A model generated the notes under the pieces. The model ran no database searches, was not told the DNA's origin, and saw only the letters and a list, made by a program, of their open reading frames with translations. Below are positions 12,233 through 16,216 of a DNA stretch of 16,216 nt, in pieces (the stretch's first letter is position 1; every line of letters starts with the position of its first letter). The stretch covers positions 1-16,216 of the forward strand of contig DATBZX010000106.1 in NCBI GenBank assembly GCA_036512955.1. Direction: 5' to 3'. The position numbers and the translations under genes were made by a program. This DNA comes from DASRAA01 sp036512955 (GTDB taxonomy: Bacteria > Acidobacteriota > Terriglobia > Terriglobales > Acidobacteriaceae).

Positions 12233-13009
12233 ATGGCAACTGCAGCGACCTCAACTGACGTGAAGCCCCAAGCCAACCTCGACCAGATCAAGTTCGACAT
12301 CTGCTGTGCGGCCCGCATTCTCTACCGTCAGGGCATGAGCGTCGCCAACGCCGGACACATCAGCGTGGCCATCGCCCCCGACCGCATGCTGATGAACCGC
12401 TTCGGCCCGTCGTTCGCCACACTGCATCCCAACGACATCCTCACCCTCGATTTCCGCGGCAACATCATCGAAGACCACACCGCGCAGAAGAACGCTCGCG
12501 TCAACGAGACGGTCGAACTGCACGGCATCATTCATCGCTACAACCCGCACGCGGTCTGCGTGCTGCACACGCATCCGCCTGCGACCGTTACCTGGAGCGC
12601 CTTCCGCAAGGTGCCCGAGATTTACGACCAGGAAAGCTGCATTCTCGCTGGAGATGTAGCCGTAGTCGACGAGGACTACGATGGTCTCGCCTCGACCGAG
12701 GACCGCCTGCGCACCGCGGCCGTCGAGCTGGGCAAGCATCGCGCGGTCATCCTGCCCAACCATGGAGCTATCACCACCGGCCCCAGTGTGCAGCACGCGC
12801 TCTTCGCCATGCTCATTCTGGAAGGCATGGTGGCACGCAACCTGTCAGTGCTCTCGACCGCCCGCGCCACCGGCCTCACGCCGCAGCCGATCAAGATGGA
12901 GGTCGCGCAGCAGGTGCGCCTGGGTATCGCCAAGATGAACGCGCTCGAGCCCCTGTGGGCCGACCTGATGCACCGCCTTGTCGCCACCGATCCGGAACTG
13001 TTCGCGTAA
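12233..13009 (+). CDS. Class II aldolase/adducin-family protein
   Basis: This encodes a 258-residue protein of the class II aldolase family (fuculose-1-phosphate aldolase, ribulose-5-phosphate epimerase, adducin head), a zinc enzyme that usually cleaves or epimerises sugar phosphates. Expected metal ligands are present: H112 and H114 (VLHTHPP) and H177 (LPNHGAI), with E95 (NETVELHG) as the likely catalytic acid. NAGHISV near the N-terminus matches the substrate-phosphate binding loop (usually N-x-S-x-R), with changes, so the substrate may differ from sugar phosphates. The domain fills the chain to about residue 215 and the rest is helical. ATG 12233 has GGAG at 6 nt. tilS starts 15 nt after its stop. 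Confidence 0.88.
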   Translation: MATAATSTDVKPQANLDQIKFDICCAARILYRQGMSVANAGHISVAIAPDRMLMNRFGPSFATLHPNDILTLDFRGNIIEDHTAQKNARVNETVELHGIIHRYNPHAVCVLHTHPPATVTWSAFRKVPEIYDQESCILAGDVAVVDEDYDGLASTEDRLRTAAVELGKHRAVILPNHGAITTGPSVQHALFAMLILEGMVARNLSVLSTARATGLTPQPIKMEVAQQVRLGIAKMNALEPLWADLMHRLVATDPELFA

Positions 13010-13012
13010 GAC

Positions 13013-13018
13013 TAAAAT
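13013..13018 (+). promoter_or_regulatory. Candidate -10 for a leaderless tilS transcript
   Basis: TAAAAT ends 6 nt before the GTG start of tilS, in the 15-nt gap after the aldolase gene. No Shine-Dalgarno is present. Read-through from the aldolase gene is the alternative. Confidence 0.35.
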
Positions 13019-13024
13019 TGTCGC

Positions 13025-14419
13025 GTGCGCGAACAGGTGCTTGATTACATCCGCGAACGCGATCTGTTCCACGCAGGCGACCGCGTGGTCGTTGCCGTTT
13101 CCGGCGGCGCGGATTCTGTCGCGCTACTGCGGGTGCTGCTCGAGCTGCGCGCGGAGTTGGGCATCGTGCTCGTCGTCGCCCACTTTAACCACCAGTTGCG
13201 CGGCGCGGATTCCGATGCTGACGAAAAGTTCGTAGCTAACCTGGCGCAGTGCCACGACGTGGCATTCTTTGCCGGACGAGCTGACATTCGCGAACACGCC
13301 GCTAGCAACAAACTCAGCATTGAGCACGCGGCTCGTGAAGTGCGTTACGAGTGGCTGATGAAACTGGCTCACGAGCAACGCTTTGACGTAGCAGCCACCG
13401 CGCATACATTTGATGATCAGGCAGAGACGGTCCTGATGAAGTTTCTTCGCGGAGCCGGTACCAAGGGACTCGCAGGGATTCATCCCCTGCTTCTTCGCGA
13501 AGGTATTCGTATCGCGCGACCTCTACTGGAAACCCAGCGTGCTGAGGTGGAGCAATATCTCACGTCGATCGGCCAGCGGTGGCGCGAAGACGAATCTAAT
13601 TGCGATCCCCGCTTCGCGCGAAACCGCATCCGTCATGAGCTGCTGCCCCTGCTGGAGCGCGAGTACAATCCCAACCTGCGCGAGCTGCTCAACGAAGCCG
13701 CCGAGGTCGCCCTGGCCGAAGAAGACTACTGGCAGGGGAAGGCCCAGGCATTTCTAGATCGGTGGCAGAGGCCGCATGGCCGTCTGTTTCTGGTCGATAA
13801 ACTCAGTCCCTCGGACGGCCTGCTGGCGGAACCACTCGCGATGCAGCGCCGGGTCCTAAAGTGCTTTCTCGAATCGCGAGACTTGCCCACCGACTGCCAC
13901 CACATTGAGGCGGTACGTCGATGCGCGCTCGGAGAGATTTCACAAGTGGACCTGCCCGGCGGATGGCGAGCCCGACGCAACGGCGACTGGCTGGAACTCG
14001 CTCCGACTGTAGCTCAGACCTTGGGTTCAGTTGCTAGCTACGAATGCCTCCTGCCGATTCCCGGAATGTGCGTCGTCCCCGAGGCACGGCTAGAGGTTCG
14101 TGCAACTGTGGTGGCGGCCGACGAGGCCGCGATTGCGGTCGCCGGGTCGTTGCTGTGTATGGCCAAGATCGGCTCTCAGCTGCGGATCCGCAATTGGCAA
14201 CCAGGAGATCGCTTCCACCCTGCCCATACCGCTTCCGAAGAAAAGCTGAAGCGCCTTTTCTCCGAGCAACACATCCCCGCCGACCAGCGCCAGCTTTGGC
14301 CGGTCGGTCTGGCTGGCTCCCGGATCGTCTGGGTTCGCGGATTTCCCGCCGCCCTCGACTTTGCGTGGGTTCCCGGCTCGGGCGACGCCCTCCGCATCGA
14401 GGTTTCGCCGGAGGAATGA
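13025..14419 (+). CDS. tilS: tRNA(Ile)-lysidine synthetase
   Basis: This encodes a 464-residue ATP-dependent enzyme that joins lysine to C34 of the CAU-anticodon tRNA-Ile, changing its decoding from Met to Ile; it is normally essential and cytoplasmic. The N-terminal PP-loop ATPase motif is SGGADS (residues 26-31), followed by HFNHQLRG, TAHTFDDQAETVLMKFLRG and the tRNA-contact stretch DESNCDPRFARNRIRHELLP. The C-terminal domain carries LRIRNWQPGDRF and KLKRLFSEQHIP, the normal TilS C-domain signature, so the protein is the full two-domain-plus form. The start is a GTG at 13025 without a Shine-Dalgarno. A hairpin terminator follows and ftsH comes next, a widespread pairing. Confidence 0.96.
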   Translation: MREQVLDYIRERDLFHAGDRVVVAVSGGADSVALLRVLLELRAELGIVLVVAHFNHQLRGADSDADEKFVANLAQCHDVAFFAGRADIREHAASNKLSIEHAAREVRYEWLMKLAHEQRFDVAATAHTFDDQAETVLMKFLRGAGTKGLAGIHPLLLREGIRIARPLLETQRAEVEQYLTSIGQRWREDESNCDPRFARNRIRHELLPLLEREYNPNLRELLNEAAEVALAEEDYWQGKAQAFLDRWQRPHGRLFLVDKLSPSDGLLAEPLAMQRRVLKCFLESRDLPTDCHHIEAVRRCALGEISQVDLPGGWRARRNGDWLELAPTVAQTLGSVASYECLLPIPGMCVVPEARLEVRATVVAADEAAIAVAGSLLCMAKIGSQLRIRNWQPGDRFHPAHTASEEKLKRLFSEQHIPADQRQLWPVGLAGSRIVWVRGFPAALDFAWVPGSGDALRIEVSPEE

Positions 14420-14513
14420 CCGCTAACCGCTACCCAATGGCACGGTCAGGTGTCTAAACACATGTAACCAGATGTTCATCACAAGGCTCAGTCCCAATTC
14501 GGGCCGAGATTTG

Positions 14514-14537
14514 GTGCCCCCCGGGAGCACGTTTTTT
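14514..14537 (+). terminator. Intrinsic terminator after tilS
   Basis: GTGC (14514-14517) and GCAC (14527-14530) close a C/G-rich stem with one mismatch and three further C-G pairs, followed by six T residues (14532-14537). It separates tilS from ftsH, so ftsH probably has its own promoter. Confidence 0.65.
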
Positions 14538-14573
14538 GATAAGTCTTTCCCCCCGTTCCGTTTACGCCGGAGT

Positions 14574-14669
14574 TACAATCAGAGAAGGTACGGAAAAGTA
14601 AATCCAGCGCCATCCGATGGCATCTAAGATGGCTGGGCACGCTTTTGTGTCGGCCCCGTTACAGAGGAG
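14574..14669 (+). promoter_or_regulatory. ftsH promoter, structured leader and ribosome binding site
   Basis: TACAAT (14574-14579) is the best -10 candidate, giving a leader of about 90 nt. In it GCCATC (14609-14614) can pair with either GATGGC copy (14616-14621 or 14628-14633); the second choice extends to CCA/TGG (14604-14606 with 14634-14636). The ribosome binding site GAGGAG (14664-14669) lies 6 nt before the GTG start. Confidence 0.4.
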
Positions 14670-14675
14670 TATTCA

Positions 14676-16216
14676 GTGAATTCGACGGTCAAAACGGTCG
14701 TGTTCTGGCTGGTGATTGTGCTGGCTGGCGTCCTGCTCTGGCAGGTTGTCAAGGGAGCCAACTCCGGCGCCAAAGAACGCGAAATCATCTACTCGGAGTT
14801 TATGTCGCAGGTCGACCAGAACAACGTCAGTGAAGTGACGGTGGTTGGTAGCGACGTGCACGGCAAGCTCAAAGCCGACAAAGCCACGTTCCACGTAACC
14901 GTTCCGAACAACTACTCGGAAATGTACAAGCCCTTGCGCGATCACGGCGTCAGCATCACCGTGAAAGACTCGAATGGCGGAAGCTACACCTGGCTCATCA
15001 ACCTGCTGCCATTCGTCCTGCTAGGCGCGCTGTGGTTCATCATGATCCGCCAGATGCAGTCCGGCGGAAACAAGGCGTTGTCGTTTGGCAAGAGCCGTGC
15101 TCGCCTGCTCTCCATGCAGCAGAAGAAGGTGACGTTCAAGGACGTCGCCGGCGTGGACGAGGCCAAGGAAGAGCTTAAGGAAATCATCGAGTTCCTGCGC
15201 GAAGCGCAGAAGTTCCAGAAGCTCGGCGGACGCATCCCCAAGGGCGTGCTGCTCGTCGGACCTCCTGGAACCGGCAAGACCTTGCTGGCCCGCGCGGTTG
15301 CGGGTGAGGCCAACGTCCCGTTCTTCAGTATTTCTGGCTCCGACTTCGTCGAGATGTTCGTCGGCGTGGGCGCCAGCCGCGTTCGCGACCTGTTCGAGCA
15401 GGGCAAGAAGAACGCTCCCTGCATCATCTTCATCGACGAAATCGATGCCGTCGGCCGTCACCGTGGCGCAGGCCTCGGCGGTGGACACGATGAGCGCGAG
15501 CAAACCCTTAACCAGTTGCTGGTCGAGATGGACGGCTTCGAATCGAACGACGGCGTGATCCTGATCGCCGCTACTAACCGTCCCGATGTGCTCGATCCTG
15601 CGCTGCTGCGCCCCGGACGCTTCGACCGCCGCGTGGTGGTCACGCTGGCCGACGTTCGTGGCCGGGAAGAAATTCTGCGCGTGCACACCCGCAAGATTCC
15701 CATCAGTGACGACGTCGATCTCACCGTGCTGGCCCGCGGAACACCGGGTTTCTCCGGCGCGGACTTGGCCAACATGGTGAACGAGGCTGCTCTCTGTGCC
15801 GCGCGCCAGAACCGCAAGACGGTGCTGATGTACGACTTCGAGATGGCCAAGGACAAGGTGCTCATGGGCGCCGAGCGCAAGTCGATGCTGCTCTCCGACG
15901 AGGAGAAACGCATCACGGCCTACCATGAGGGCGGACATGCCCTGGTGGCTGCCATCCGTGAGCATTCCGACCCGCTGCACAAGGTTACGATCATTCCTCG
16001 TGGCATGGCACTCGGCCTGACCATGCAGTTGCCGATCGACGTCAAACACACCTACCGGCGCGAATACCTCGAAACCCGTCTTGCCATTCTCATGGGCGGA
16101 CGCGTGGCTGAGGAGTTGTTCCTGCACAGCATGACCACTGGCGCGGGCAACGACATCGAACGGGCCTCCGATTTGGCCCGCAAGATGGTTTGCGAATTCG
16201 GCATGTCGTCCATGGG
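14676..16216 (+). CDS. ftsH: ATP-dependent zinc metalloprotease FtsH (3' end beyond window)
   Basis: This encodes the first 513 residues of FtsH, the inner-membrane AAA+ protease that degrades misassembled membrane proteins and some regulators; the family usually runs to about 610-650 residues, so the C-terminus is cut by the window edge. Two membrane helices flank the periplasmic loop: about residues 7-27 (VVFWLVIVLAGVLLW) and 106-125 (WLINLLPFVLLGALWFIMI). The AAA+ domain shows Walker A GPPGTGKT (195-202), Walker B IIFIDEID (D254, E255) and the SRH segment TNRPDVLDPALLRPGRFDRR. The zinc motif is HEGGH at 417-421, where HEAGH is usual; the zinc ligands and catalytic glutamate are kept. GTG 14676 has GAGGAG 6 nt upstream. 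Confidence 0.97.
   Translation, partial: MNSTVKTVVFWLVIVLAGVLLWQVVKGANSGAKEREIIYSEFMSQVDQNNVSEVTVVGSDVHGKLKADKATFHVTVPNNYSEMYKPLRDHGVSITVKDSNGGSYTWLINLLPFVLLGALWFIMIRQMQSGGNKALSFGKSRARLLSMQQKKVTFKDVAGVDEAKEELKEIIEFLREAQKFQKLGGRIPKGVLLVGPPGTGKTLLARAVAGEANVPFFSISGSDFVEMFVGVGASRVRDLFEQGKKNAPCIIFIDEIDAVGRHRGAGLGGGHDEREQTLNQLLVEMDGFESNDGVILIAATNRPDVLDPALLRPGRFDRRVVVTLADVRGREEILRVHTRKIPISDDVDLTVLARGTPGFSGADLANMVNEAALCAARQNRKTVLMYDFEMAKDKVLMGAERKSMLLSDEEKRITAYHEGGHALVAAIREHSDPLHKVTIIPRGMALGLTMQLPIDVKHTYRREYLETRLAILMGGRVAEELFLHSMTTGAGNDIERASDLARKMVCEFGMSSM

Noticed and set aside
15021..16127. 368-codon minus-strand open frame
   Set aside because: It is antisense to ftsH, whose motifs are complete on the plus strand.
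1..16216. CRISPR arrays, tRNA or rRNA genes
   Set aside because: No regularly spaced identical repeats, no cloverleaf-like or rRNA-like sequence was noticed by eye; the boxA-like site has no rRNA after it.

Overview
The window looks like an acidobacterial chromosome (Terriglobia / Koribacter-like). This is inferred from G+C-rich codon use in the housekeeping genes, several genes with no Shine-Dalgarno but a -10-like hexamer just before the start, G/C-rich REP-like hairpins beside a REP-associated transposase, and the tilS-ftsH pair. No rRNA or tRNA gene was seen, so the assignment is moderate.

Layout. Positions 8-1476 (minus strand) hold two uncharacterised genes, one with a signal peptide. 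Positions 1795-3394 hold a Tat-exported ferritin-like protein and a small membrane protein. Positions 3455-3998 are a YefM-YoeB toxin-antitoxin pair with a palindromic operator in its promoter, followed by thrS (4060-6045). Directly after thrS, and visibly less G+C-rich, come a three-Cys-motif protein (Gp37/Gp68 family, DUF5131) translationally coupled to its partner TcmP, then a membrane-anchored protein (6137-8868). This is the most interesting block: a recognised gene pair of unknown biochemistry with a plausible third component and its own strong promoter.

Positions 8886-10756 hold two inverted pairs of REP-like hairpins around a small secreted beta-barrel-like protein and an NTF2-like protein. 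They are followed by a REP-associated tyrosine transposase (RAYT) broken by a single-base frameshift. A VapBC-type toxin-antitoxin pair follows (10806-11433), then an intergenic stretch with a degenerate tandem repeat and a boxA-like sequence, a VOC/glyoxalase protein, a class II aldolase-family protein, tilS (tRNA-Ile lysidine synthetase) and ftsH, which runs off the right edge.

How it fits together. Conserved chromosomal genes (thrS, tilS, ftsH) frame an accessory stretch of about 7.5 kb bracketed by two type II toxin-antitoxin modules and containing REP/RAYT remnants and the three-Cys/TcmP cassette. That composition suggests a site that accepts foreign genes, possibly a small defence-like island. 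The function of the cassette cannot be settled from sequence alone.
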